A stretch of 64,000 nucleotides of DNA from Galaxea fascicularis (lineage: Eukaryota > Cnidaria > Anthozoa > Scleractinia > Euphylliidae): assembly GCA_948470475.1 (NCBI GenBank), contig OX419336.1, forward strand, positions 40,844,381 to 40,908,380. Direction: 5' to 3'. The position numbers and the translations under genes were made by a program. The notes under the pieces are model-generated. The model ran no database searches and was not told the origin of the DNA. It saw only the letters and a program-made list of their open reading frames with translations. Numbering within the stretch: the stretch's first letter is position 1; each line of letters starts with the position of its first letter. Positions 44,726 to 59,200 of this stretch are shown piece by piece.

Positions 44726-47218
44726 TATTAGACACTAGATAAACCAACTTTTATATTTATGAAGAAGTTAAAAAGGAAGCGTTAAGCAGCTGATTATTCC
44801 ACGGAAGTTGAATTACACGTTAGTTATTTAGCCGTCATCATATACATACACAACAAAACAGAATTTCGTTCTTGTCAAAATTCCTTATCTACTATATAAC
44901 GTACGACGTCCCTTTTTTGGTGTGTTTCAAGAAAAGGAAAGAAAATTTTTTTCCCTTTCAATTTCCCCTCCTCTTGCCCATCCGGCATATATAGTGATCA
45001 AGCCAAATTCAACAATCGGTCAGGAAGCTGAAGCCACTGTGGAAACAGTAACACTGAGGTACGTTCGAGGTTTTTATCTAAACAAGTTGTGGTTATGCTA
45101 ATCTCAGCCAATGTGGCGGGGTAGTAGATTGAAGACAAAACCCAAAACGCAGGTATGGGGGAGTAATTAACCATACGACACTAATGATCTCAAGTACTGA
45201 AACCTGACTCAAACTCTGTAGTGAAGGGGAAACAAAACATGAACACTTCGTTTGTCTTCGATTTCAGTCGGTTGACGAAGACCCCGACAAGTGTCACTCG
45301 ACATCACCTTTTTATCAAGCGTCCGTCGGCCGGGGCCGACCCAAAGTGGTTTTGAGCAGTCAAGCCTGTCTTGTAACTGATGTGATCAGAGGCGGGATCA
45401 GATCCGGTAATTAGTGCCCACTCAGGTGAAGATCATTGAGCTGTATTTTCCTGTAGTGCCATAAGTCAAAGTTAACGCATTCAAATTTGTTTATGTTTGT
45501 CTTTCAACTTTCCTTGAGGACCTTGTGAGTGTTCTTTATTTTATAGTTATGTAGCTTCTTCTCTACCCAACAGGCTTCGTTTTGTGTGACGTGTGAACTG
45601 CGGTTTGTGACTCGACGTGACGTTTATTTCGAAAGTCTATGGTTCACAAACTCCATTGCAACTCAGTCGAAGCGAGCGTAACAACGTATATTTTGTCTTC
45701 TCAACTTGTGTTATCATTGTGTTTTCTTTGCGTTTACTGAGGTCGCTTGGAAAAGTCTTCAAGACTTCCAGAACATTTAGCAACGGCGGAATTCAAATGG
45801 CACCTGCAAATTCCAGTAGCATCAATTTGCCATTTTAGAATACAAAGCACAAAAGTTTGTGTGGTTTGATTGAATCACCTCCTGAGTTTTGTTATTTATA
45901 GCTAAAAGGAATTCGATTTAGAAGTCACGATGGGAGGTTTAGACCTTTCCGGCTGGAAAAATTTTACCACTTGTCTCCTTGCGGAAAAAGTTGATCAATA
46001 TAACATATTCTGTTCTCAAAAAATTCAAAAACGTCGCCATGGCAATAAACGTCGCCATGTCCGTTCATTTGAAATGTTTCTCTATTCCCCAACAATTTAT
46101 TTATTATGCATTATGTTTCATCAGAGCACCTTGTTTTTAGTTAATGTTTCGTGGGATTAAATGATCTACAAAAAGTCCAACAGTTGAGTTCTACAAAAAT
46201 ATTTGCTTTTTCTGCTGTTACAGGGTCTTTAGACTATTCTTGTCCAAAAGCCATCCTCATTCTTGACATTTAGCTACACCCTTAGTCTTACGATAAAGAA
46301 TATTTTGGCGACCCCGGCTACCAACTGCAGGAAAAATGCACTTAGCACAGATTATTAAATGTAAACATAAACCATGGCGACTTGAAGACATATAATCCCA
46401 CAGGTTTTTCTAAAGTCTTTGGAATTGTCTCTCCCTTCGCAAGCGTATTTGCTCAACACTCGTGTTTTGACGGTTTGAATATGCGGGTGATCCTTATACA
46501 AATAATAGCTGAGACCTACCCGGCGCCTAGAAATTAAAAATCGACGAAGTTTTGACGCGTTCTTGTTATTTCTCCTTGAATACATGTAGTTTTTGTTCCC
46601 TGTAAATTATAAGTTTTAAATTGCCTAATTTCGATCGGTAATAATGCAACGCATTGAAGCATAGTTAATTTGCACTTATGGGCAAGCAGAATGTTATTTT
46701 GTTTGTGTGTTTTACCAAGTACAATGACTTAATTGTTATCGTTCAACGCCATGTATATTCTCATTGTGGTTGGCAGGGCCCGGGGGCCAGCGAAGTTCAA
46801 CTCCCTCCATACAAGACTTTCATCGCTACAAGCTTCCCTGTGTAAAAGAAAGGCGTTGGGTTTAGTGTAATTAGCTGCAGTTGCTAGACGACAGTAGATG
46901 TTGAAAACAAAATACGGAACCTGGAGGGAAAACTTGCTTGGATGAAAACAGATATGCTAAGATTGATCAGCCTAGCAAATTGTCCGTTTTGAAAAAACAG
47001 CTGAAATTGGGAGGTCGCCAGGGGGCGCGAAATGCCGCGCTGTGATTGGCGGAAAGGCAAAAAGCTCGATGACGTCTCTCACAACACTATTTATCCCTGG
47101 CATTTGATTAATTACAGAGTTTGGACGATGTGGTAAGGCGAGTTGGCGTTCAACGTAACAACGTATAAAGCCCTCTCGTTTTGTTCTCTAATTCCTTTGC
47201 AGCGTGAAAAGAAGGATT
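44726..47218. other. Intergenic sequence and probable promoter of the netrin-receptor gene
   Basis: No other exon is supported. From about 46990 to 47218 the sequence becomes GC-richer. It carries an inverted CCAAT motif (ATTGG, near 47045) and a CRE-like TGACGTC near 47070, shortly upstream of the ATG at 47219. A GTAAGG...TTTGCAG pair (about 47132-47200) could be a tiny 5' UTR intron. The start site is not determined. Confidence 0.35.
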
Positions 47219-47279
47219 ATGCTACTACACAGCTGCAAGGCGTGCTTGTTGGCCTTTATACAGTTGGCCGCCATTTCAG
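47219..47279 (+). CDS. Exon 1: start codon and signal peptide
   Basis: The ATG at 47219 begins MLLHSCKACLLAFIQLAAIS, a short n-region and a hydrophobic core, with the cleavage region near residues 19-22. The exon ends after one base of codon 21 (donor G|GTGGGA), which fits the phase-1 acceptor of exon 2. This start was chosen because it is the only signal-peptide-like frame with a fitting donor upstream of the first Ig exon. A longer frame beginning at 47143 is in another phase. RNA evidence would settle it. Confidence 0.7.
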
Positions 47280-50200
47280 GTGGGAATCTTCGTTTATTGT
47301 TGTCGTTTTGCCAATCTTTAGCATGAATAGAAGCACGCGATAACGTGTTGCTTTATCGAACGTCTACTGTTAATTTTTCCATTATTTAATTCATATGTCT
47401 TTTAGAGGGTTTGTTCTTTTAGAACAGCCCTCCTTTTGTTTCGTTCCTGCCTGTTTTCGTGCGGTGTTTTTTATTAAAACGTGTGTAGTGACTCGTATGT
47501 TTACTTTGTATGCGGGCCCAACATCATTTGATCAAGTTTCTTGCCTTTGAATGACTTCCTAACGAGCATTTTATGCGTTTATTGTTAACCGCAAACGTGA
47601 TTCAGAAATATTTGTTTAAGTGTGAAAGTGAAGCCATTTATGAAAGTTTTGGTCTTTTGATCATCTTTTGCCTCGACGATTACGCGTTTTACAACTTCTG
47701 TTGATGATATAATTGCTTTGTCAAGTTTGTAGGTTTGTATCGATCTTTATGGATTTCTTCACCTGAAAGTGAATACTAGAAATGTATCTTACATGGTAAT
47801 CATGATTCGTTCTTGCGTCGTTTAGGGAAGGAGTAATCTTTTCAATTTCGCCACACCACTAATTTAACTTATGAGTTTTATTTTGCTGTAATTAATCCTT
47901 CGTTGCTGACGCGCTGTTGATACACCTTGTGTCTTGTCGGTTTTTAGTCTGTCCGGATGGCTTTATTACTGAAACTTAAGAAGGATATTTAGGATTTTAA
48001 GTCGATACATAATGCGAACAATATATATGAATTACCAAAAATAAAAGGAACCAAACGTCCACAAATTAAACATATCGTCGAGGAAACGGATGGGACAATT
48101 TTTTTCTGTGACCGCGTACGGTAGAAAGCATATTTAAGTCTGTAGTTTTTCCCGGTAATAATTGTCTTGTGGAATTAGTCACAGGTTTTTTTGTCATATT
48201 TTGCAAAGTTAATTACATCCTTTTCGTTTATAAAGGTGTGAAGAGCGGCATAAAATTCTTTGTTTGTGTGTAATCATCGGTGTTTCGCGTCTGAACAACG
48301 CGTAGTTTAATCCTGCTCAGATTAACAGCAACGGGTTATCACGTTTTTTTGAATAATATCATGATTAAATCTTTGCCAGAGGCAATTCAATTGAAAATGA
48401 TGGCTATCTTTTTTACAGGGCTCGTATAAAGTCGAAATTTAAACGTTTCCAGAATTTTTCCGAAGTCAAGTTTCTAACGTGGGATATGAAATAACAGGAA
48501 ACGATTCGTGCAGTTGGTCCAACCCTTCCCACGGTTGATTCGGTTTAAACGTTTCTTGTAAAGGAACAGCTTTAATGAATCCTTAATTTTGTTTCTTGTT
48601 AAAATTGGAATTTACACTCTTGTGTTTGAATTAATGAGTTTATTTGATTAGCAAACTTGATAATGAATGTTGCATCAATTTCAAATTTATGTTCGGGGTA
48701 ATTCCTTGTCCGAGCTCTCGTGTGCCATATCTGATACACTTTCACTCTTTTGGAGTACCATTGTTATATGACAATCTCAGCCATACCTTGAATGACTGTG
48801 TACTTCCTGGTATTGTGCACCAGATGCATTCTCTCTGAACTGGCCATCACACTCCTAAACATTATTATAGCAAGTTCAGCTTTAGGCTGATTACTTGCAA
48901 TCAAACTTTTAGCCCAGCATTTAAACCTGGGCATCCAGGAGGCATGTTTTCCCACAAAATTAAAAGGGGGCATCCTGTGGAAACTGTTCTGGCTTAAACT
49001 TTGATTACATTCATAGAGAAAGCCCAAAATAGAGGAACACCGGGTCAAATAACAAATTAAGAACAGTCTTTAAGTTTTAGTACATCTTGTGGAGAACAAA
49101 CATAGACATGCAAAATGTCTGGAAATTGTGCTAATTGTTCCTTTTAACCACCACCTCTTTTGAGTTACGGTGTTTTGAACTGTGATGTGGATGATGAATG
49201 TTGATCTTAAAGTTCCTATGTTTTGCAAATGAACCTTTGCTGGTAGGTTTAAGAGAAAATATAATAATTTACCCCAGGTGATTATAACCCCCCCACATTT
49301 CTTCTCCAGTTTAGCTCATTTTGTTTCTCTGTGGGCTGTGACAAGGTCTAAACCTCAACTGTAATTCAATTTTTTTTTCATTAATTATTGATACACACTT
49401 CAGTGAATAATAATTTATGCAAATTGCTTATTAACTAATCAAAAGAAGTGCCTTAATTTGTTTCAGTGATATTATTTATTCTGTAATTCAAGTCCAAGTC
49501 CAAGTTCAAGTTTATTTACATTTTTCTTTTCTTTTTAACACGTTTTCATTGATAAGGGACAATATTTATAATTCTCACAGAAAATGCTTTTGTATATTCA
49601 TGTAATCAAATTACATATTTATCAAGTTGATGTTGGCACTATTGCTTGGCCCACACACATTCATTTAAATATAATTTGCTTTTAATAAGAATGGTGTGTC
49701 TAATATTGGCAGTGTTCTCATCAACCATCCCTTGTGCCGATTAATTTTACTCCATGAAACAGAGCATCAAATTGCAGATATAAATTAAAGGAAGATATGC
49801 CAGTTGTTTCAGTACAAAACATAGTATTAACACCAACGTCTGATGTTTCTCTGTTAGTATACAACTGTCTAGAAATTGTTCCTCAACCATCCTTCACCCG
49901 CATGAAATGTGTATTTTTAGTTCTTGACTTATTATTGCATGAATACTGCAAAATGATGTTTTAAAAGAGGTTGGGGAGATAGCACAGTCAATGAAACAGG
50001 AAGTTCGAATCACTTAAGAGGACATTGTCAGGGGTTTCAACAATTTTTGAGAATGATGTATATGAAATGAATCATATGAACTGCGGAAATAAAATCAAAT
50101 GAAGAGTGATCCTTGCAGTTGTGTACGCAATTATCTGCAATTGAAAAAGAAGCCTGAAAAAAATTCAGGACTTCAACAGGGTTTGAACCCATGACCTTGC

Positions 50201-53200
50201 AATACCAACTGAGCTACAACTGTATGAAGCCTGATGTTGGGAGCAGGTCAATTATTGTAGGTTCATATGTTCCTGGGAAGGTGAAGAATGTGAATGATGT
50301 GTATGAATTTCATATACATCATTCACATTCTTCCCTTCCACTGGGACATAATTATGAACCTACAATTGACCTGCTCTCAACGTCAGTGGCTTCATAGCTC
50401 AGTTAGTTAGAGCATTGCACTTGTATCATGAGGTCACTGGTTCAAACCTTGTTAAAGTCCTGAATTTTTTTTTCCGGCTTCTTTCGCAATTAAATATACT
50501 TGCACACACAACTGCGAGGATCAGTCTTCATTTCATAATTTTTGAAATAGCTGTTTCAGCTAACCAATGGGTGTTGACCTGATGAATTTATTTTAATTAT
50601 TTGAGTGAAAATCTTGACAAAGTTGGTGGTAGTGAGTGGTATAGTCTGAGAAAGTAAGGGCAGGGTATTTTTTTTTGCCAGTTTCCAGCTTCCAATGAAA
50701 CCCACGTATTATTATTAACCCTGGATTAATTGAAAACAAGTTTGATGAGTGTTACATGTAAAATTCTCATGGAAATATAGAAGTGTAAGTTTCATAATTT
50801 TTAGTAAAGGATTGTAATGTATAGATTGTGATCTTGGGTACTGATATATTTCCTGCATTTTATTCATTTGTTTGGAAATTAAATTGAATCAGATCTCTAC
50901 AAACCTTCATATTTTTTGCTAAATTTGGTATGGCCAGTCAAGCCAGATATAATTATCTTGTTGCACTGTACGTGTAACTGCAAATGATGTCATTTTCTGG
51001 GAATCATTAGCAAACCCAATGATTCAAGACATACAGTAGGGAGCCCATGAATTATGTCCACTCTCTGGGTAAGAACATTTTAGCCATACATGTATTTAAT
51101 ATGATGGATTGGCAGCCTGGTTTAGTGGGACTGTTTAGACTTGTAATGACTTCGTATAATTAATTATTTTAGTTTTGGTTGTATTCATGTATGCAAGTTT
51201 GGCAGGGTTCAAAATAAAATCAGAGCTTTTAGCCTGAATTTATAGGCTTTTTTTCCCAAGGCTGATTTTTTCGCCAATCAATCGATGTAATTTTCTATTG
51301 CTTCCGTGAAAAATCGCCGGCAAGTGTGACCAAAGTGCCGGCTGCTATTTTGAACCCTGTTTGGATTCCCCATACGGTGTTAACACTCTATCTTATTTTT
51401 TCTTTTTATCCTGGTGCTTAATTGTTCAAAAACAGTAATATATTCCACAAGGGCCCTTTTAGGGATAATCTGTACATGTCACTCTCTCAGTATGCTTTGG
51501 GTATGTTTTTAGGAGAAAGATGTTACAAAGTGAACTTAATTATTGAACCCTCACAAAATCCATTGATCAGTGCAGTCAAAATCAATCTTCCCATGCAACA
51601 TATGGTGGTGTTGTTATTTCACACCTTTATTGTTGATAGACAAAACTAAAATGGTGCGATTGAAAAGGTGTTTTGAAAATACCATATCTTATTATCTATG
51701 AAAGCACACTGGTATGGTTTAAAGATTAGCATCAAGGAGGATCATGATAAAGATGCTATGTTTTTTGCCAAGTCTAAACATCATTTGAAGTTAAACAATA
51801 AAATTCATACTTGTGGTGAGACTTAGGCTGGGGTCGCACTAGAGACAAAACTGAGACAAGTTTGTTTAGATAACCAAAAAATCCGTCAAATTCCTGTCAT
51901 CAGTTGGCCACGCCAAGTGCGACCTACTTGTCCCGACGCGGACAAAAACTTGTCCGCGGAGACAAATCTTCAAAGGCGCCGTCGTCCTGCCTCGGAGCAC
52001 GACTTTTTGCGAACAACAAACAAAAATTGTTTTTCTTGTGATAAACCTGTCAGTCAATTCTGTAAAACTTGAGTTTTCTTTGGTTCACTTTTCACTTTTC
52101 CTCGCGAACTTTGTAGTGCAGTGTTTCTTCACAGTCACATAATCATGAATCCCAGTTATCCGTTTTATTTTAACATCGATCCGGACCAAACTAACCTAAA
52201 CGAGGCGCAAGACCGATATAGGCCAGGGCAGTTATTCTGGAGGCGGAATCAAAGCGCCCGTATTTGAACGAGGGAAGCGAGGAGAATGATCCTTTGAGCA
52301 TCATTAGCTGTATTTACGTTAAGAACATAGAAACAAAAACAAGGAATAGAGCGAGATGGCGCGGATTCATTGCATCGGATCGTTGAGCGCGAAATGAGCG
52401 GGAAATGATATGCATTCGTGAGTGCTCTTGTACTGACAGGTCTTATGTTTACTTAAGTTCACGTCTCTGATGATTGTGTCTATAGTGCGACCTCAAATGA
52501 CAACATTTCAATTGTCTCGGACAAGTTCTGAGACAAAATTGTCCGCGCTATCTTCAGACATTTTAAAGACTTGTCTCTAGTGCGACCCCAGCCTTACATG
52601 TTCGTCAATGCTTCTTTTTCTACCTACAGAAAGCTGTAAGCTACTGAAGTGATAATTGCTCAATTATGTTTTGAATTGTTATTCAGAAGCAGCAGTGATA
52701 TCAAGGAATGTCACATCCAGGAATTGAGCATCATGTTAAGTAATCAACCCCATCATCACCAAAATCCAAGGAATTTTCTTCTAGATGTACAGCTGTGGAT
52801 CAGATCCATGTGCAAAAATTATTTAGAAACCCTCAGCTGTTTATATAATGTTATTGTGTACTACAAGAAATGTTTAGGTACTAATTTTTTTACAATCTTT
52901 TGCAGAATCGTTAGCCTCAACAGCACCGTATTTTATCGAGGAACCATCAGACATTTATGTCAGGAAAGGCAAATCTGCGGTTCTGAACTGTCGTGTAGGT
53001 GGAAATCCTAAACCATCCATAAAGTGGAAAAGAAATGGGATTACACTGACTTCTGACAGCCGTAGGACAATAAGACGGGATGGTTCTTTATACTTTTCAG
53101 AAATTATTCATAATAAAACTCTCAGGCCAGATGAAGGCACTTATCAGTGTGAAGCTGTATCATATAGCAGTTCAGATTATCGAATCATCAGCAGAACTGC

Positions 53201-56200
53201 ACGTGTTATTGTTGCAGGTGAGTGCAGCTTAAATGTATAGCACAGGAATACCAAGGTGTCGTGTGTGGAGTTTATCTATTGAATTACTGTCAGTTTGTGT
53301 TGAATGCACATGACTTGTGTTTAATTAGTACTTCTGTTAGGCCTATTGTTTAGTAAAAAAAAGTGTTAAGACAGGTCTTAAAATTTAAACAGGTCTTTGG
53401 TATTGGTAAAAGCTTCGATGGAAATTTACCAGTCTTGATACAGAACAAATGTTTCCTTACAAACTAGTCATGAAATAATGCCTAATTTGGTCAACTTTGT
53501 AGCTTCTCACAAAGAGATTTAATATTTAAAAAAAATAAATAAAGTGTTTGAAATGCTTTTCACCAAGAAGCGTAAGTCCAATTTGAATATTGAAACAGAC
53601 TTCAGTGTACTTATGTTAGACATTTTGTTTAACATGTAACTAGTTCATAAATGTATGTTAGTTTTTTAATTTCAGAATTTTATAGATTTGGCTTGATGAT
53701 GATGTAAAGCTAGCACTGAAACATCACTTTTCATTTAGCCTTTTTAATTCTTAAAATTATTGTAGTATTGATTTTTTGCAATGTTTTATAGTCAACCATT
53801 ATTTTGTGCTCATTTTTCAGGTCTTTCTTCCAGAGTATCTGTTACCCCACCATCATTAAAAGTTACGGATGGTGATACCACAAGATTTTTTTGTAGTGTA
53901 AGGCATTCAAATCCAAAGGCTTTAATTGTTTGGAGAAAGCAAGGATCAAATGACTCTATTGTAACAGGAGAACGATTTACTTTGACCCCTGATGGAGCTC
54001 TGCAGATCAGAAACATTAGATTTGAAGAAACAGGAGATTATGAATGTACTGCTGAAAATAAAGTCACTGGGAAGAGACATACCAGTGAAAATGTTGGATA
54101 TCTTCAAGTTATACCAGGTACAAAAGATTATTATTAAGTTATATTTAGTGATGACTCGTAATGTCGGACTACAACTGTTATGTTCTCTGTTCAAGCACTT
54201 TTATTCATCACGGCCCAGTTGTTTGAAAGGCGATTAACATAATCCAGGATTAGTGTAAACTTTGGTTGCAGTTTTTAACTATTGGATGAAAGTTGTTTTC
54301 GCTTTTTTTTTTGTTTTCCAGGATTGACTTCCCCTTATCTAAAATTTTGCAGAATATCGGCATTGAACAACGTTTGGGGACAGAGAAATAAGCTCCTTGA
54401 TTAATTTTTAATCCTGGATTAGCGTTAATCGGCTTTCGAACAATGAGAATTGCACATGCTCAGTGTCCTATTACATTATGTAACAACAACAATTTTAGAA
54501 AATTGAAAAAAACAAATTTAAACAAAAAGAATTAGAAAACTGTCACTCAAGTTTTATCAACAATTTTCCCCTCTATTTTGAAGTACAGTCGAAGCTCTCT
54601 TAACGGACACTCTGGTAAGCGGACAGCTCTACTTACGGCCGCCTTGTTTGAAACCCCGTTTTAACTCCCATACAAACTCTGTATTTTTACATTCTCGTAA
54701 GCGGACATTCCCGTAAGCGGCCGCGGACACTTTCAGGGATTACGACTAAGACTTTTTCTTTGTTTTTAAGCTCCCGTAAGCGGACACCCGAAAGAAAATC
54801 GACAACCTCTGTACAGTATCTTGTTTTTATCAATCAACCATTTTACATTGCCGTTCGTCACAATGATTTTACAGTAATTACAGTACCCATATTTCAATGT
54901 TTGTTTTGTCGTCATCCATGTTGGGTTACATTTCGAAAAACCACTTACATGCATATGCGCTTGTGACTGGGCAAGCCCCCGTAAGCGGCCATCTATCCCC
55001 CACACCTCTAGTGGCCGCTTACGAGAACCATTCTCGTAAGCGGCCAGCTCCAGTTACGGACATTTTTTATGGCGTCCCGAGGGTGTCCGCTTACGAGAGC
55101 TTTGACTGTATTTCCCCTGCTACACACCAATGTACCTTGATATAAAACCAGCATGTTGACTTCACTACAGCAACTTGAATCATCAACTCAAATGCCAGCT
55201 ATTTTTTGTACATAACACTACCTACCGGTATTTCAAGAATTAGTGACAGCCCTGTCAACATAATGTTTCCAAAAACATATGCATGCTCTGTTATATGTAA
55301 GTGTCACTAAGTTACAAAAGACAGGACTGTCAAGCAGTTTTTCACAAATCACCAAGCAGAGAGATGAAATAATGATTAAAATCGGGTTTATCTTTTAATC
55401 TGGGCCTACTCCCAGTTTGCATTTAGTGAAATGTTGACTGTTCAAACACACAAAAGAGACAATTTTATGGTATCGTCTATGCTTGCATGTTTACATGTAA
55501 AAAGGTTGAAATTCATTTTAAAATGGTAACCTAACTGCTTATGGAGCATTTCCATGGAGCCAATCAGACCAGAAAATAGGGTGTCTATACAAGCTGTTTT
55601 CTTCAGATGTTTTCATAAAGAAAATTGGTTGTCAACATTGAAGGTTAATCCTGATTGGAATGACCTTTCTCCACAAAGAGTGTGAGAAATGAATATAATG
55701 AATAAAAGATGTGATTTATTCAATGTTATAATGTCACATATAAATCCATAACAAAATCAAATTCCAAGTTCTTGACAGGTTTTAAACCCACAACCTTCTG
55801 ATTTTTAGTTTGGACGCTCTACAACTGAGCTACAAGAGACTCATGAGAGTGCACGCAAAAATGTTTTTGAAATAATTAAAAAAAAAAAACGTTTTTGCTT
55901 CCAAAGTATGTTACCGCTGCCAACAATGTTTCTTAGTTCAGCCAGGCCCTCGTGGCAAATGTCCTGCATACTGCTGGGATCAGAATGTTGATAGGTGGAA
56001 TACTGATGAAGAGATTGAGATTGTAAATTTTAAGTGTGGTAAATGAATGAAACATATGATTATTCAAATGCTGTTGGATCAATGCAAATTGAGAAAAATG
56101 AATTATGAGTTCCCCAAGCAGTGGTCAGACTTAATAGGATCTTCCAATTACCAGTTCAGATACTCTACTACTAAGGTACAGGAGACTCATGTAAATTAAA

Positions 56201-59200
56201 TTAGGTCCAAATATTCTATAATTTACCACTAGCATCTGAATGTTGATAGTTGGAAGACTGGAGAGTGAGGTAGTGAATTTTTTGTGTGGTAAATGAACGA
56301 AGTATGTGATTTATGCCATAGATACATACATGTACTGTCACACAGAACTCGGAAAAAAATTCCAAGTTCTTCCAACAGAAGACAGTGCTGTGATATTTCT
56401 TGTAAGCAATGTGGTGGTGTGTATATGGTTTGTGGAAGCACTTGTTGGCTAGCAGTTATGGACTACAATGCAGGTCATAACACTTTGAGACACTTGACAA
56501 ACTTGAGTGAAAACTAGAAATTTTCACTACTTAAACTTCTACTCTTATAACCGAAACGAATGTTGTTCTTTTACTGAACCCCCCTCCCCCCAGACAATGT
56601 TGAAATATTACAGCCGTCGATGGACACATCTGCTTTTTCGGAACTGCTAAAAATCAACATTGTAATTGGGGGGAGGGGGTAAAGCGGCAATTGTCCCAAG
56701 ACTTTTGTCCTGGATTAAAGCTCTACCTAATTATAGGTTGAAGCAAGGTTTGAGTATGTGTTGGTTTGTGATTTTATGACTGATACCTACAATTGTTTGA
56801 TGAACAGAAAACGGTTATCCTCGCCGACCACGTTTTGAGACAAGACCTCAAGATACAATAGCCATGATCAAAAGCAACGTAGTGTTTGAGTGTATAGCCA
56901 ATGGTTATCCCAAACCACGAGTAACATGGCTTAAAGATGGCTCTCTTGTGTCAATCGGGAATAATGGGTATTCAATCCTTGGAGAAAGTAACCTGGTAAT
57001 ACAAGCTGTGTCTGTGTCTCACGCTGGAACTTATACTTGTCGAGCAACAGCTACCACCAGAGTCGAGGAAGCATCAGCCAAGTTAGAAGTCCACTGTAAG
57101 TAACTGAACACTATCAATACAACTTTGACAGATGAAAAGGAGAGGGAAAGGGTGGATAGAGGATCAATTGACAGTGATAAAACTTACATGTACAGCCACT
57201 GAGGCAATTGATAGCTTTATTTAACTTAATAAATGTGAACAGGTCTTAGCCAGTGCCAGGGGACTAGAGACGTAGACAAGTGGAGTGTGTACCACTTATT
57301 TGCTTTCATATGTCGAATGTTTGCAAATCTGAAGAGGTATAACAAATGGTCAAAAGCTAAAATCTCTCAACATTATTCTCCTTACCTGTATTTTTGTACA
57401 TGTACATGTAAGTGTGTATGCAGAGGTTTGTGCATGTTACAAATCTTTGATGTGATTGACACTGTCACATAAAGGAATGTTATCAGTCCAGTCACAGATT
57501 AGCATGTCATTGTTTAGAAGGACAATCAGTACAAGTTATATTAGGGAAAGTACTGTACTGCTTAATACATTTCACAGTGTCTTAAATCAAACACCAGTTG
57601 AAGGTCTGGAACAAGCCACCCAGTTTTAAGGAGAAAATGGCACTAGGCCTCTTGAGTGAGCTGTCATAGTTCATGTATATGTGCTAAAAATGAGGGCAAT
57701 CGAGAGAAAGCATGTAATGAAAAGCAATCTAGCATTGGGGCTATCATTAAGGGCCAGGGGCTGGGGATTTTTCCCTTGTATTTTGAAGTACAGTGTATAT
57801 CCTCAGGTACTCTGATATAAAACTAGAGGTCATACTGGCCTTCACTCGGGCTTTTCGAGTGGCAAATGGATGTTGTGGATAATTTCTGCACAGTCTAATA
57901 ATTATATAAAATTATACATGTATTTTGTGACTCAAACTCGATTCGTTAAAGCATTGGGCTGCCTGTGTGTGTGTGCCAGCGGAAATAAACACGACAGGAC
58001 TGTGGGAACACAAACAATCTTAGTTTTCTGCTTTTCTGTGACAGACTTTTTAGCTTTTTCACTGGTATCCTACTGGGCTCGCAATCACGCGAAGGTACAA
58101 GATTACACATAAAACTAACACACTACACAGACTAGATACAGCTGATAATTCACAATCTAAAGTATACAAAAGAAATGAAATACTGGTGACAATATAGCCA
58201 TAAAAGTAAAAACGTTACTTGCATCTTCGCTTCGATGCTTGGGTTCTTCATCACTCAACATGAACGCTTTCCTGTTGCTGTTGTTACTACTGCTGTTCGT
58301 CTTTGTACCTCTAATCTCACCATCAACGGGTATCTTGTATTCGCCAGCACCTAAACTGTTTGTGTCAAAATTTCCTCTCAAGTTCGTCAAGGAACATTTG
58401 TCATTGGTAGTCAAAGCCTTTGTGCACTTTTTGAACTCATTGATAGCTCATTCAGCTCATTTGATCTCATAATATTTCTCACATTTGCTTCGAGTTCGCG
58501 GAACGACCAGTTTCGAAATGTACGCTCACCATCATCATTTAGTGTGGGTCTACCGCGAACGGCGTGTGCGTTTGTATTGAGCGTATTGGATACGACACCG
58601 TTTGCCATAGCTGTAGACATGTCAACTTTTTCCTTTGAAAATCCGTCGAGGAATCCACAGTTGCTTTGTGCCTTGCTTTTCAACAGACAAGACAAGCGTA
58701 AACAAACCGTAAACAGGTTTTTACCGGGTTTTACAGGTTCATCATTAGCGCCTGCGCAAATACACCGGAAATGAGGTTTGTGGAAAACAACGGAAAAAAA
58801 AAGAAGAAAAAAACGAAGAACAGACGACAGATTTAGACTCGGGCCTTCCACAGGAAGTCCGAGTAACAAGCAGGTTGACTTCACTACAGCAACTCAAAAT
58901 CCCGGCTATTTTTTGTATATAACCACCTACTTCAAAAGTTAGTGACGGCCCTGTAGCAATTAGTTTCATTTCTCTATTTTTTTCTGACTGCCTTACTTCA
59001 CTTTCTAGTCTCTATCTCTTTCTATCTTTGTTTGACAAAACAGCAGAAGTCATCTGAAATACTTATATGATAGTTATGCCACCAGGCTTAGCTTCAGTTA
59101 ACCTTTAAAGGTGAAAGGTTAACATACAGCACCCTTATCTTTTCAGATGGCCCTATTTTCACCAAGAAACCAAGGGCTGTCCATGCTCATGTTAATAGGG

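Noticed and set aside
47020..47040. CTCF-like CCAGGGGGCGC motif upstream of the receptor gene
   Set aside because: One short GC-rich match is weak evidence, and CTCF is regarded as absent from cnidarians, the likely source.
47143..47343. Longer upstream start for the receptor gene at 47143
   Set aside because: That frame is out of phase with the signal-peptide frame and does not join the phase-1 acceptor at 52906 with a secretory N-terminus.
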